Source: Donghicola sp041224595
GTDB taxonomy: Bacteria; Pseudomonadota; Alphaproteobacteria; Rhodobacterales; Rhodobacteraceae
Assembly: GCF_041224595.1 (NCBI RefSeq)
Contig: NZ_JBGFGN010000129.1
Span: forward strand, 1-64,000
Direction: 5' to 3'
Length of the DNA: 64,000 bases
Shown: in pieces, positions 50,182 to 58,365 of the stretch
Layout: each line of letters starts with the position of its first letter
How positions within the stretch are numbered: the first letter of the stretch is position 1
Translations under genes and position numbers: made by a program
Notes under the pieces: generated by a model
Told to the model about the DNA's origin: nothing
Seen by the model: the letters and a program-made list of their open reading frames with translations, nothing else
Databases searched by the model: none

Positions 50182-50595
50182 TTGAAGACTTTTGTTTACG
50201 CTGCCGCAGTATCGATCACCGCAACCACCGCTTTTGCCGCGGGCCATGGGATGGCTCCTATGGTGGACGCAGCAGATCAGAGCGTTGAGAACGGCGTCGT
50301 CTCCGCTTCTAGCGTGATTGCGCCTGCGAACGGCTGGATGGTTGTTCACCGCACTGACTCGGAAATGAAGCCGGGTCCCGTCGTCGGCTACGCCCCCCTG
50401 CGCGAAGGTGAGAACACCGACGTTGCAGCGATCCTGCAAGAAGATGTCGCGACTGGCGATATGCTGATGCTGATGGTCCATGGCGAAGACGGTGGCATGT
50501 CGACCGGTGTGTTTGAATACACCCTTGGTGCCAAAGAAGATGGCCCGATCAAGATCGACGACAAACTGGTTATGAAGGTTATCACCGCGCAATAA
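50182..50595 (+). CDS. Secreted protein with DUF7282-like domain
   Basis: From a TTG start at 50182 (GGGAGG lies nine bases before) the 137-residue protein has a clean signal peptide KTFVYAAAVSITATTAFAAG. A small domain with APANGWMVVHRTDSEMKPG, VVGYAPLREGENTDVAAIL and MLMLMVHGEDGGMSTGVFEY follows, which resembles DUF7282-type domains often found with a beta-sandwich fold. No enzymatic residues stand out. An ATG start 32 codons earlier would hide the signal peptide. It is flanked by a strong terminator. Confidence 0.65.
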   Translation: MKTFVYAAAVSITATTAFAAGHGMAPMVDAADQSVENGVVSASSVIAPANGWMVVHRTDSEMKPGPVVGYAPLREGENTDVAAILQEDVATGDMLMLMVHGEDGGMSTGVFEYTLGAKEDGPIKIDDKLVMKVITAQ

Positions 50596-50617
50596 CCACA
50601 ACTCGATGAGACGAATT

Positions 50618-50642
50618 GGGCCCGCTTAGGCGGGCCCTTTTT
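50618..50642. terminator. Intrinsic terminator shared by the DUF7282-like and SCP2 genes
   Basis: GGGCCCGC (50618-50625) and GCGGGCCC (50630-50637) form a perfect eight-base stem with a TTAG loop, followed by TTTTT on the plus strand. It also lies directly after the SCP2 stop on the minus strand, with AATT there. Confidence 0.88.
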
Positions 50643-50932
50643 CATTTCAGGAACTTGGCCAGTTCCATTGCGGCGGACGGATTGCCGCTGACTTTCATTT
50701 TACCCATCATCACGCCAGTCATCGGGTTCAGTTGGCCCTTGAGCAGCTTTTTCAGGTTTTCGAGCGAGATTTTGATGGTGCATTCCGCGGGGCGGTCCTC
50801 CATCGCGACCTCTTGGCGGTCCAGCACCATAATGCCGTCCGCACCGCAGTCGATCTTCAGGCTTTTTTCATTTGTACTGGTGGCCAGAACGGGCGCGACG
50901 CGGTCCGCAATGTCTTGGAGCGTGGTGCTCAT
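50642..50932 (-). CDS. SCP2 sterol-binding domain protein
   Basis: This 96-residue single-domain SCP2 protein has LKIDCGADGIMVLD, AECTIKISLENLKKLLKGQL, NPMTGVMMGKMKVSGNPSAA and a C-terminal LAKFLK. The family binds lipids or acyl-CoA in a hydrophobic tunnel. The bacterial role is not defined, though it is often near fatty-acid genes, which is not seen here. The start is ATG 50932. It lies between argG's terminator and the shared terminator, so it is likely a single gene. Confidence 0.92.
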   Translation of the reverse strand: MSTTLQDIADRVAPVLATSTNEKSLKIDCGADGIMVLDRQEVAMEDRPAECTIKISLENLKKLLKGQLNPMTGVMMGKMKVSGNPSAAMELAKFLK

Positions 50933-50960
50933 TAGGAAACCTCTAAACTGATGAGTTCAG

Positions 50961-50988
50961 AAAAAGAAATGGCCCGCCGAAGCGAGCC
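50961..50988 (-). terminator. Intrinsic terminator of argG with UUCG tetraloop
   Basis: On the minus strand GGCTCGC-TTCG-GCGGGCC (50988-50971) is a seven-base stem, with one G-T wobble, closed by a UUCG tetraloop and followed by ATTTCTTTTT. It lies 28 bases after the argG stop. Confidence 0.85.
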
Positions 50989-51016
50989 AAATCAAGACTG
51001 ACGGTGCGTCCTGCAC

Positions 51017-52243
51017 TTACGATTTGTTGCGGCGCTTGCGGGCGGCCAGCAATTTCAGACGCAGCGCATTCAACTGGATGAAGCCTGCCGCGTCCTTCTG
51101 ATCGTAGGCGCCTGCATCCTCTTCAAAGGTCACGTGCGCTTCGGAATAGAGGCTGTTGTCCGACCAGCGACCGACAGTACGCACAGAACCTTTGTACAGC
51201 TTCAGACGCACGGTGCCGTCGACATGCTCTTGGCTCTTGTCGATGGCCGCTTGCAGCATTTCACGCTCGGGCGAGTACCAGAAGCCGTTGTAGATCAGCT
51301 CTGCATAACGGGGCATCAGCTCGTCCTTCAGGTGGGCTGCGCCGCGATCCAGAGTGATCTGTTCGATGCCACGGTGTGCCTCGAGCAGGACGGTGCCGCC
51401 GGGCGTCTCGTAGATGCCGCGCGACTTCATGCCAACAAACCGACCCTCGACCAGGTCCAGACGGCCGATGCCGTGCTTGCCACCCAGTTCGTTCAGCTTG
51501 GTCAGGATGGTAGCGGGGCTCATGGCCTCGCCGTTGATGCTGACGGCGTCGCCTTTTTCGAAGCCTACTTCGATGAATTCGGGCTCGTTGGGGGCGTCCT
51601 CGGGGTGGACGGTGCGCTGATAGACGTAATCGGGTGCGTCGACTGCGGGGTCTTCCAGAACCTTGCCCTCGGACGAGGTGTGCAAGAGGTTCGCGTCAAC
51701 CGAGAAGGGCGCTTCGCCGCGCTTGTCCTTGGCGATCGGGATCTGGTGCTTTTCAGCGAACTCGATCAGCTTGGTGCGGCTGGACAGGTCCCACTCGCGC
51801 CAGGGCGCGATCACCTTGATGTCGGGGTTCAGCGCGTAGGCGGCCAGTTCGAAACGAACTTGGTCGTTGCCCTTGCCGGTCGCGCCGTGTGCCACAGCGT
51901 CAGCACCGGTCTCGGCTGCAATCTCGACCAGACGCTTCGAGATCAGCGGACGCGCGATCGAGGTGCCCAGAAGGTACAGGCCTTCGTAGACCGCATTTGC
52001 GCGGAACATGGGGAAGACAAAGTCACGAACGAACTCTTCGCGGACATCTTCGATATAGATGTTTTCAGGCTTGATCCCCAGAAGCTCGGCTTTCTGGCGA
52101 GCAGGTTCCAGCTCTTCGCCCTGACCGAGGTCAGCGGTAAAGGTCACGACTTCGCAGCCGTATTCGGTCTGGAGCCATTTCAGGATGATCGAGGTATCAA
52201 GGCCACCGGAATAGGCCAGGACGACTTTTTTGGGCGCGGACAT
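51017..52243 (-). CDS. argG: Argininosuccinate synthase
   Basis: ArgG (408 residues) joins citrulline and aspartate with ATP to give argininosuccinate. MSAPKKVVLAYSGGLDTSII contains the N-type ATP pyrophosphatase loop SGGLDTS. VAHGATGKGNDQVRFELAAY, APWREWDLSSRTKLIEFAE, ISKRLVEIAAETGADAV and GRLDLVEGRFVGMKSRGIYE are conserved. The C-terminal AYDQKDAAGFIQLNALRLKL is typical. The ATG 52243 start follows the family; a frame to 52393 lies in the divergent promoter region and is discarded. Confidence 0.98.
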   Translation of the reverse strand: MSAPKKVVLAYSGGLDTSIILKWLQTEYGCEVVTFTADLGQGEELEPARQKAELLGIKPENIYIEDVREEFVRDFVFPMFRANAVYEGLYLLGTSIARPLISKRLVEIAAETGADAVAHGATGKGNDQVRFELAAYALNPDIKVIAPWREWDLSSRTKLIEFAEKHQIPIAKDKRGEAPFSVDANLLHTSSEGKVLEDPAVDAPDYVYQRTVHPEDAPNEPEFIEVGFEKGDAVSINGEAMSPATILTKLNELGGKHGIGRLDLVEGRFVGMKSRGIYETPGGTVLLEAHRGIEQITLDRGAAHLKDELMPRYAELIYNGFWYSPEREMLQAAIDKSQEHVDGTVRLKLYKGSVRTVGRWSDNSLYSEAHVTFEEDAGAYDQKDAAGFIQLNALRLKLLAARKRRNKS

Positions 52244-52422
52244 GAAGAATTCCCCTTTAATCGGACAATGGGCCGATAGCGGGTTTTCTGCGCGGGGGCA
52301 AGTTGAGCCGCTAGAATCCTGTGTTTTCCGGTCTACTGCGCGCGGAAATCGTGCGTGAAGTTGTTGACCGGCCAGATGATCCACGCGATTCAAGGCACAG
52401 ACTTCTAGTTAAAGGTGAGCAT

Positions 52423-53184
52423 ATGACGGCTTGGATGTTGTTTCGACACGCGGTGCTGATAGTGGCGCGCAACTGGCGCGAGGCGCTGAAGATCTCTGGC
52501 GTGCTCTACCTGATCATCGCCGTGTTCGATCTGTCGATCTCGAGCCAGATGCCCCAAGGTGGCATGGGCGACGCGATGGCCAATGGGGAATTCGGGATGT
52601 CCCCGACAAACATGCTGCTGTCGATCGTGCTGATTGCAGCTTACATCATCATCAGCATGTGGATCGCCGTCGCGTGGCATCGTTATGTCCTGCTCGAAGA
52701 AATGCCGAACGGTTGGTTGCCCCAGTGGAACGCCCCAGCGGTGGGCCAGTACTTTGGCAAATCGCTGCTGATCATGGCAATTGTGATTGCAGCGGCACTG
52801 TGTGTAGGCCTGTCCGTCACGATCACTGCAGTATTCGCACCGCCAATTGCCGTGTTTTTTGGGTTAGCGGGCATGCTGTTTGTCGGCGCACTGTTTTATC
52901 GTCTCTGCCCCATCCTGCCTGCGGTAGCCGTTGGCGAGTCGCTGTCCATTCGCGAAGCATGGCACCAGACCCGCGGGCTGTTCAGCTCGATCATCCTGCT
53001 GGTTCTGCTGCAATTCATGCTGATGCTGGCGATCCAAATTCCAGTGGTTCTTATCGGATCGCTGATCCCGTTCCTTGGTCTGTTGGCGCAGATCGCTGCC
53101 AGCTGGTTCCTGACCCTGGTGACAGTCAGCCTGCTGACCACGTTCTACGGTCACTTTGTCCAAGAGCGCCCTCTGGCAGATTGA
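52423..53184 (+). CDS. Multi-pass membrane protein of unknown function
   Basis: I do not recognise a specific family. The 253-residue product has about six hydrophobic helices: near residues 25-42, 68-92, 112-133, 135-155, 185-205 and 207-235. A short Met/Gly-rich loop (SQMPQGGMGDAMANGEFGMS) lies after the first, and RLCPILPAVAVGESLSIREA sits before the last pair. This layout resembles small glycerophosphoryl-diester-phosphodiesterase-like or YciC-type membrane proteins, but that is a guess. The ribosome-binding site AAAGGTGAG precedes ATG 52423. It lies between argG (divergent) and ilvA, 40 bases upstream of the latter. Confidence 0.65.
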   Translation: MTAWMLFRHAVLIVARNWREALKISGVLYLIIAVFDLSISSQMPQGGMGDAMANGEFGMSPTNMLLSIVLIAAYIIISMWIAVAWHRYVLLEEMPNGWLPQWNAPAVGQYFGKSLLIMAIVIAAALCVGLSVTITAVFAPPIAVFFGLAGMLFVGALFYRLCPILPAVAVGESLSIREAWHQTRGLFSSIILLVLLQFMLMLAIQIPVVLIGSLIPFLGLLAQIAASWFLTLVTVSLLTTFYGHFVQERPLAD

Positions 53185-53224
53185 CGGCTTGCGCGGGATC
53201 GGCGGTTGAGCCACAGATATCGGC

Positions 53225-54463
53225 ATGACCGATTTTCGCACTCTGGCCCAAGCCGCCGAAGCCGCCATGCGCGAGGTGTTCCCCGCAACACCCTTGCTGC
53301 GTAACGATTACCTGTCCAAGCGCTACGATGCCGATATCTGGCTTAAGCGCGAGGATCTGAGCCCTGTCCGCAGCTATAAAATCCGCGGCGCCCTGAATTC
53401 CATGCGCAAGGTGCTGGCGGCGAATCCCGACAGCAACGTGTTTGTCTGTGCCAGTGCGGGCAACCACGCGCAGGGCGTGGCCTACATGTGCCGTCATTTC
53501 GGGGTCAAAGGCGTGATCTATATGCCTGTGACCACCCCGCAGCAGAAAATCATGAAGACGCGGACCTTTGGCGGGGATGCGGTCGAGATCCGGCTGATCG
53601 GGGATTATTTCGACGATACTCTGGCCGCAGCGCAGGCTTATTGCACCGAGGCAGGTGCGCATTTCCTGTCACCGTTTGACGATCCCGACGTGATCGAGGG
53701 ACAGGCCAGTGTGGCAGTCGAGATCGAGAAAGCCTTGGGTCGCGCTCCTGATCAAATCGTGTTGCCTGTGGGCGGGGGCGGCCTGTCCTCGGGTGTGTAC
53801 AACTATTTTGGGGAAAGCACGGATTACAGCTTGGTCGAGCCTCTGGGCGGTATGAGCTTGAGCGAAGCGCTCAAAGCGGGCCGCCCGATGAAGCTGAAAC
53901 GTGTGGACAGTTTTGTGGACGGCGCAGCGGTAGCCCAGATCGGCGCCAAGCCCTTTGAGATTCTGAAGAATCTGCCGGTGAACAGAGTCTTTGCCGCGCC
54001 AGAGGATCGGATCTGCGTTACCATCCTCGATATGTTGAATGTCGAAGGGGTCGTGCTGGAGCCTGCGGGCGCCTTGGCGATCGACGTTCTAGCGGACATC
54101 CGCGATCAGATTCGCGGGAAAACTGTGGTCTGTGTCGCCTCGGGCGGAAACTTTGATTTCGAGCGTCTGCCAGAGGTCAAAGAGCGGGCGCAGCGTTATT
54201 CTGGCGTCAAGAAGTACTTCATCCTGCGACTCCCCCAGCGTCCGGGTGCTTTGAAAGAGTTCTTGAACCTCTTGGGCCCCAAGGATGACATCGCGCGTTT
54301 CGAGTATCTGAAGAAGTCAGCGCGCAACTTTGGTTCCGTCCTGATCGGGATCGAAACGGATGATGCGCGCAATTTCGCTGGATTCTTTGCCAAGTTGGAC
54401 GCTGCGGGGTTTGTTTACACAGACATAACCAACGACGATCTGCTCGCGCAATTCCTGATCTGA
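53225..54463 (+). CDS. ilvA: Threonine ammonia-lyase (threonine deaminase)
   Basis: IlvA (412 residues) is a PLP enzyme that converts threonine to 2-oxobutanoate, the first step of isoleucine synthesis. VRSYKIRGALNSMRK has the catalytic Lys near residue 50. ASAGNHAQGVAYMCRHFGVK and LPVGGGGLSSGVYNYFGEST (the glycine-rich PLP phosphate loop) follow. A C-terminal ACT-like regulatory domain (after about 330: YFILRLPQRPGALKEFLNLL) implies isoleucine feedback. It may be the last gene of a short operon with the preceding membrane protein. Confidence 0.95.
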   Translation: MTDFRTLAQAAEAAMREVFPATPLLRNDYLSKRYDADIWLKREDLSPVRSYKIRGALNSMRKVLAANPDSNVFVCASAGNHAQGVAYMCRHFGVKGVIYMPVTTPQQKIMKTRTFGGDAVEIRLIGDYFDDTLAAAQAYCTEAGAHFLSPFDDPDVIEGQASVAVEIEKALGRAPDQIVLPVGGGGLSSGVYNYFGESTDYSLVEPLGGMSLSEALKAGRPMKLKRVDSFVDGAAVAQIGAKPFEILKNLPVNRVFAAPEDRICVTILDMLNVEGVVLEPAGALAIDVLADIRDQIRGKTVVCVASGGNFDFERLPEVKERAQRYSGVKKYFILRLPQRPGALKEFLNLLGPKDDIARFEYLKKSARNFGSVLIGIETDDARNFAGFFAKLDAAGFVYTDITNDDLLAQFLI

Positions 54464-54796
54464 TCAGGCAGCGCCCTTGACCAGGGCGCTGTTTAGAAAT
54501 TCTTCGCGAGATTTTTCGTAAACCGTTACGATTTCTGTGAGGTCAACATCTTCAGGGTTTCCCGAGCGTGCGACAGCCTCCCCATTTTGGCAAAGGGTAG
54601 ACAGATCGGCAAACCCGAGATTCAGCGCGCTGCCTTTTAGAAAGTGCAGGTCCTCGGCCAGTGTTGTCATGTTCGCAGAGGTCCGCAGGCTGTCGATAGA
54701 CGAGTCGACCTCGGATACAAACATCTCCGCCACTTCGGCAAAATCCTCGGGTCCGATTTCGTCCCGAAGTTCGTTAATCCGATTCCAGTCGATCAT
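54464..54796 (-). CDS. Hpt domain protein
   Basis: This 110-residue protein is a single histidine-phosphotransfer domain. EDLHFLKGSALNLGFADLST has the phospho-accepting His51 followed by the K-G typical of Hpt domains. The rest is a helical bundle starting MIDWNRINELRDEIGPEDFA. It would move phosphate between a hybrid kinase and a response regulator. It is divergent from a receiver-PP2C protein across about 150 bases, suggesting the two act in one phosphorelay. Its stop codon is one base after the ilvA stop. Confidence 0.9.
   Translation of the reverse strand: MIDWNRINELRDEIGPEDFAEVAEMFVSEVDSSIDSLRTSANMTTLAEDLHFLKGSALNLGFADLSTLCQNGEAVARSGNPEDVDLTEIVTVYEKSREEFLNSALVKGAA
54469..54494 (+). terminator. 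Possible ilvA terminator inside the Hpt 3' end
   Basis: CAGCGCCC (54469-54476) and GGGCGCTG (54484-54491) are perfect with a seven-base loop, followed by TTT. It begins six bases after the ilvA stop but lies in the last codons of the convergent Hpt gene. Confidence 0.5.
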
Positions 54797-54947
54797 TATA
54801 GTTGCCCCTGTTCAACTAAATCAGCATCGCATGATGTGCGTTACTTTCAAGTAAATGATCGGCTCAAAACCACCGGATTTTATGTTTTACCTCTGATTAA
54901 TCTGCCTCTGCGAGTAGCTGAGTCCTGTGGGAAACGGGACAACCGAG

Positions 54948-56261
54948 ATGAATTCTGATGTACGCCCTTTAGGCAGTTCACAGCCGACAACCGAACGGCC
55001 GTTCAAAATTCTTGTGGTCGATGACAGTGCGCTCCAGCGTCGAATACTGCGCGCGATGCTGACCAAACGCGGGTACGAGGTCCTTGAGGCCGAATGCGGG
55101 ACCACTGCGCTGCGTCTTTGCGAAGAAACGCCCCCTGACATTATTCTGAGTGACTGGATGATGCCAGGTATGGATGGGCTCAGTTTTTGCCGCGCCTACC
55201 GGCGGCTCGCCACAGAGCGATATGGGTACTTCATTCTTTTGACCTCGCGAAGCGAGAAAGGCGCAGTCGCAGAAGGGCTTAATTGCGGGGCGGATGATTT
55301 CCTGAACAAGCCGGTCAATATCGAAGAACTGGAATCGCGACTTCTTGCGGGCGAGCGGATCTTGCGTATGCAGGAACAGTTGCACGAGCAAAATGGGCAA
55401 CTTGGGCGTGCGCTCAAAGAGTTGCAGCACCTTTACGAAGCACAAGAGCAAGAACTGACAGAAGCGCGGCAGCTTCAGCAGTCACTCGTGCCAGAGAGGT
55501 TCCGTGATTTCGGTCTGGGTCAAATTGCGTTGATGTTGCGCCCCTCCGGCCATGTTGGCGGAGATCTGGTTGGCTTTGTCCCTTCGGGCCCCGACGAAGT
55601 GCTGATGTACGCAATCGATGTGTCGGGTCATGGAATCAGCAGTGCGTTGATGACGGCGCGGCTGGCCGCATATCTGTCGCCCGGGCATCTTGGATCCAAC
55701 GTTGCCTTTGAAAAAACGCCGAGCGGCTATCAAACGAGGGCACCCCACCATGCGGTCGCCTACTTGAATGAGCGGTTGATGAAAGAGATTTGCACGGACC
55801 ACTACGCGACAATGGTCCTTGCGATTCTGAACCTGAAAACAGGGAGGCTACAGCTTTGCCAAGCGGGGCATCCGCACCCGATTGTACTGCGTGCGGAGGG
55901 GAACGTAGAATATCTAGGCGAAGGCGGTATGCCGGTTGGTCTCATCGGCCTTGCTGAATACGAGTCGATTGAGACCATACTCCGGCCGGGCGATCGGCTG
56001 TGGATTCTGTCGGATGGGATTTCAGAAAGCGCAGATCAAAGCGGCATCATGCTGGGTGAAAAGGCGACAGGGACAATGCTGTGCGAGTTGTCGGCGCAGT
56101 CACCCAAAACAGCGCTGGATGCTCTGATGTGGCATTTGGCTGCGCGCAAAGGGTCCGAAGATTTCGAGGACGACATCTCTGCCATCCTCTGGCAGATGTC
56201 TGGCTCAGATGCGTCTCAGAACCCGATCGAGGAAGAACCGATCCCCGCTGTTGGCCAGTAG
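54948..56261 (+). CDS. Response regulator with PP2C (SpoIIE/RsbU-type) phosphatase domain
   Basis: The 437-residue protein has an N-terminal receiver (FKILVVDDSALQRRILRAML, phospho-Asp in ILSDWMMPGMDGLSF, Lys in DFLNKPVNIEELE), a coiled coil at about 140-180, and a SpoIIE-type PP2C (VGGDLVGFV, MYAIDVSGHGISSALMTARL, LQLCQAGHPHPIVL, DRLWILSDGISES) at about 185-425. It should dephosphorylate an anti-sigma antagonist when the receiver is phosphorylated. The domain order matches RbaY of R. capsulatus, where it feeds a partner-switch that affects gene transfer agent production. The true start may be GTG 54927. Confidence 0.87.
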   Translation: MNSDVRPLGSSQPTTERPFKILVVDDSALQRRILRAMLTKRGYEVLEAECGTTALRLCEETPPDIILSDWMMPGMDGLSFCRAYRRLATERYGYFILLTSRSEKGAVAEGLNCGADDFLNKPVNIEELESRLLAGERILRMQEQLHEQNGQLGRALKELQHLYEAQEQELTEARQLQQSLVPERFRDFGLGQIALMLRPSGHVGGDLVGFVPSGPDEVLMYAIDVSGHGISSALMTARLAAYLSPGHLGSNVAFEKTPSGYQTRAPHHAVAYLNERLMKEICTDHYATMVLAILNLKTGRLQLCQAGHPHPIVLRAEGNVEYLGEGGMPVGLIGLAEYESIETILRPGDRLWILSDGISESADQSGIMLGEKATGTMLCELSAQSPKTALDALMWHLAARKGSEDFEDDISAILWQMSGSDASQNPIEEEPIPAVGQ

Positions 56262-56681
56262 CGCTGGAGCCTCGGCCAAGGGCAGCCAAAACGCGAAATG
56301 CCCATCTTCGGTCGGGGGACCGACGCGTTGGGTTGGACGAGCAATGTAGATCGAGCAGATTTTCTCGGCGTGAATGTCGTAGTCGGGCATGTAGCAGAAC
56401 CGCTTGTACGTCCCGATTTTCTGAGGGGTCGAGATTTTCCAACCGGTTTCTTCGTAAACTTCGCGGTGAAGGGCAGGGATCGCGGTCTCGCCCGGATCAA
56501 TCCCGCCACCCGGCAGCTGAAATTCTGGCTCTGGGCTTTGTTGAAATGTCAGCAGAATTTGCCCGTCGCGGATCAGGATCGCATAAGCTCCGGGGCGTCT
56601 GGTGTAAGTATCAGTCAGGTCGCGGGGCTCGCCAAATCTACGCATTTCAGATCCATGTGTTTTTGCAAATCGGGGATGCAT
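56205..56681 (-). CDS. NUDIX hydrolase
   Basis: The 158-residue NUDIX protein (from ATG 56681) shows PGGGIDPGETAIPALHREVY and the following EETGW, which together make the complete GX5EX7REUXEEXGU box. The N-terminal RDLTDTYTRRPGAYAILIRD and a late RPTQRVGPPTEDGHFAFWLP follow. Substrate is unknown. The start is uncertain: ATG 56690 and ATG 56645 are also in frame; AAGGGGG lies nine bases before 56681. Its 3' end overlaps the convergent PP2C gene by 57 bases, an unusually long overlap. Confidence 0.88.
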   Translation of the reverse strand: MHPRFAKTHGSEMRRFGEPRDLTDTYTRRPGAYAILIRDGQILLTFQQSPEPEFQLPGGGIDPGETAIPALHREVYEETGWKISTPQKIGTYKRFCYMPDYDIHAEKICSIYIARPTQRVGPPTEDGHFAFWLPLAEAPALLANSGDRFFLDRVLRRI

Positions 56682-56765
56682 CACGCCCATCCCCCTTGGA
56701 CAGGCGCTTGTAGCCCTTATATGGGCGCGGTATGCCATCCCCCAAGCGCGTAAGGATACCCTGAA

Positions 56766-57779
56766 ATGATTGCAAACAAAATCGCATGGGACGACACGGT
56801 ATTGCCGTTCCAGTTGGACAACGCTGATGTGCGTGGCCGGGTGGCCCGCTTGGACGGCGTTCTCGATGGCATTCTGAAACAGCACAACTACCCGCCCGTG
56901 GTCGAAGCTTTGGTCGCGGAAATGGCGTGTCTGACCGCTTTGATCGGCCAGACCATCAAGCTGCGTTGGAAGCTGTCTCTGCAGGTACAGTCCAAGGGCC
57001 CTGTGCGGATGATTGCGACGGATTATTATGGTCCGACAGAAGAGGGCGAGCCTGCCCGCATTCGTGCCTATGCCAGCTATGACGAAGATCGGATCGATAA
57101 CGCCTTGGCGCCGATTGATCACATCGGGCAGGGCTACTTCGCCGTTCTGATTGACCAAGGCCCCGACATGCAGCCTTACCAAGGCATTGCGCCCTTGAAC
57201 GCGACCTCGCTGTCTGCGGCCGCCGAAGGGTACTTTGCCCAGTCCGAACAGCTGCCGACCCGCTTTTCGATCAACTTTGGCCGTTCGGTCGAACCGGGCG
57301 GTCGTGGTGAGTATTGGCGTGCCGGCGGCGTGATGCTGCAGCACATGCCCAAAGCGTCGCCCTTCACCAGTGGCGAAGGCGGCTCGGGCGAAGGCGGCAC
57401 CCTGACAGCCAGCGATCTGGTCCACGGGGACGACGAAGAGAACTGGAACCGCGCGAACATCCTGCTCGACAGTGTCGAAGAGCTGGAGCTGATTGGCCCC
57501 ACTGTTTCGCCCACCGATCTACTGATCCGACTGTTCCACGAAGAGCAGCCGCGCGTGTTTGACTCGCAGGTCGTGAAGTTTGGGTGCACGTGCTCTGAGG
57601 AACGCGTGCGTCAAACCCTGTCGATCTATTCCGCCAAGGATCTGACACACATGCTGACAGACGATGGCCGGATCACAGCGGACTGCCAGTTCTGCGGCGC
57701 GCATTACGATCTGGACCCCGCGACAGTCGGCAAGGATGCTGTGCAGCCCGAAGGCGGCTCTGATGAGCAGCAGGACTGA
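56766..57779 (+). CDS. hslO: Redox-regulated chaperone Hsp33
   Basis: Hsp33 (337 residues) is a holdase turned on by oxidation. The N-terminal domain includes GRVARLDGVLDGILKQHNYP and LSLQVQSKGPVRMIATDYYG. The C-terminal zinc/redox centre has Cys-x-Cys in VKFGCTCSEERVRQ and Cys-x-x-Cys in DCQFCGAHYD, all four Cys present. A Gly/Glu-rich loop (GEGGSGEGG) is inserted in the middle. It overlaps the next NUDIX gene by 17 bases. Confidence 0.97.
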   Translation: MIANKIAWDDTVLPFQLDNADVRGRVARLDGVLDGILKQHNYPPVVEALVAEMACLTALIGQTIKLRWKLSLQVQSKGPVRMIATDYYGPTEEGEPARIRAYASYDEDRIDNALAPIDHIGQGYFAVLIDQGPDMQPYQGIAPLNATSLSAAAEGYFAQSEQLPTRFSINFGRSVEPGGRGEYWRAGGVMLQHMPKASPFTSGEGGSGEGGTLTASDLVHGDDEENWNRANILLDSVEELELIGPTVSPTDLLIRLFHEEQPRVFDSQVVKFGCTCSEERVRQTLSIYSAKDLTHMLTDDGRITADCQFCGAHYDLDPATVGKDAVQPEGGSDEQQD

Positions 57780-58365
57780 TCTGATCACAACATTGACGGC
57801 GGCGCTGGCCAAAGAGGCCGCGCCGTCCTCTGATTTCGACCTCAACCCAGAGGTCGTCTTGCCCGAAGGTCGCAAACTGCGCCCCGCCGCCGTTTTGCTC
57901 GCGTTCGAGGCGTCTCCTTCGGGTGCACGGCTTTGGCTGACCAAGCGGTCCTCGGCCCTAAAACATCATCCCGGTCAGATCGCAGCTCCTGGTGGTAAGC
58001 AGGACGAAACAGATGCCGATCTGGTCGCCACTGCTCTGCGTGAGGCGCACGAAGAAATCGGATTGCCTCGGGACTCTGTGGAGGTTCTGGGTGCGCTGCC
58101 CCCGCACGAGACCGTGACAGGGTTTACCATGACGCCAATCATCGGAGTGCTAAGAAGCGGGTTCAATCCGGTGCCTGAACTGGGCGAAGTGGCAGAGGTT
58201 TTCCACGTGCCGATGCAGCACGTGACCAATCCCGAGAATTTCATGGTCCATGGTCGACGTTGGCGCGGGTCTCGCCGCTATTATTTTGCCGTACCCTACG
58301 GGCCCTATTATATCTGGGGCGCGACAGCGCGCGTTCTGCGCGGCTTGGCGGAGCGTTTCACATGA
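57763..58365 (+). CDS. CoA pyrophosphatase (NUDIX, YeaB/NudL type)
   Basis: The 200-residue product matches the NudL/Nudt7 NUDIX group that hydrolyses CoA and CoA derivatives. The NUDIX box reads GGKQDETDADLVATALREAH and EEIG, preceded by the UPF0035 motif KHHPGQIAAPGG. The N-terminus is acidic and variable; the core begins LRPAAVLLAFEASPSG. The second half includes PHETVTGFTMTPIIGVLR. It overlaps hslO upstream and cca downstream (ATGA). Confidence 0.9.
   Translation: MSSRTDLITTLTAALAKEAAPSSDFDLNPEVVLPEGRKLRPAAVLLAFEASPSGARLWLTKRSSALKHHPGQIAAPGGKQDETDADLVATALREAHEEIGLPRDSVEVLGALPPHETVTGFTMTPIIGVLRSGFNPVPELGEVAEVFHVPMQHVTNPENFMVHGRRWRGSRRYYFAVPYGPYYIWGATARVLRGLAERFT

Noticed and set aside
51134..52279. 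Long antisense open frame (381 codons) within argG
   Set aside because: Opposite a complete argG; low-complexity shadow composition typical of high-GC coding sequence read in reverse.
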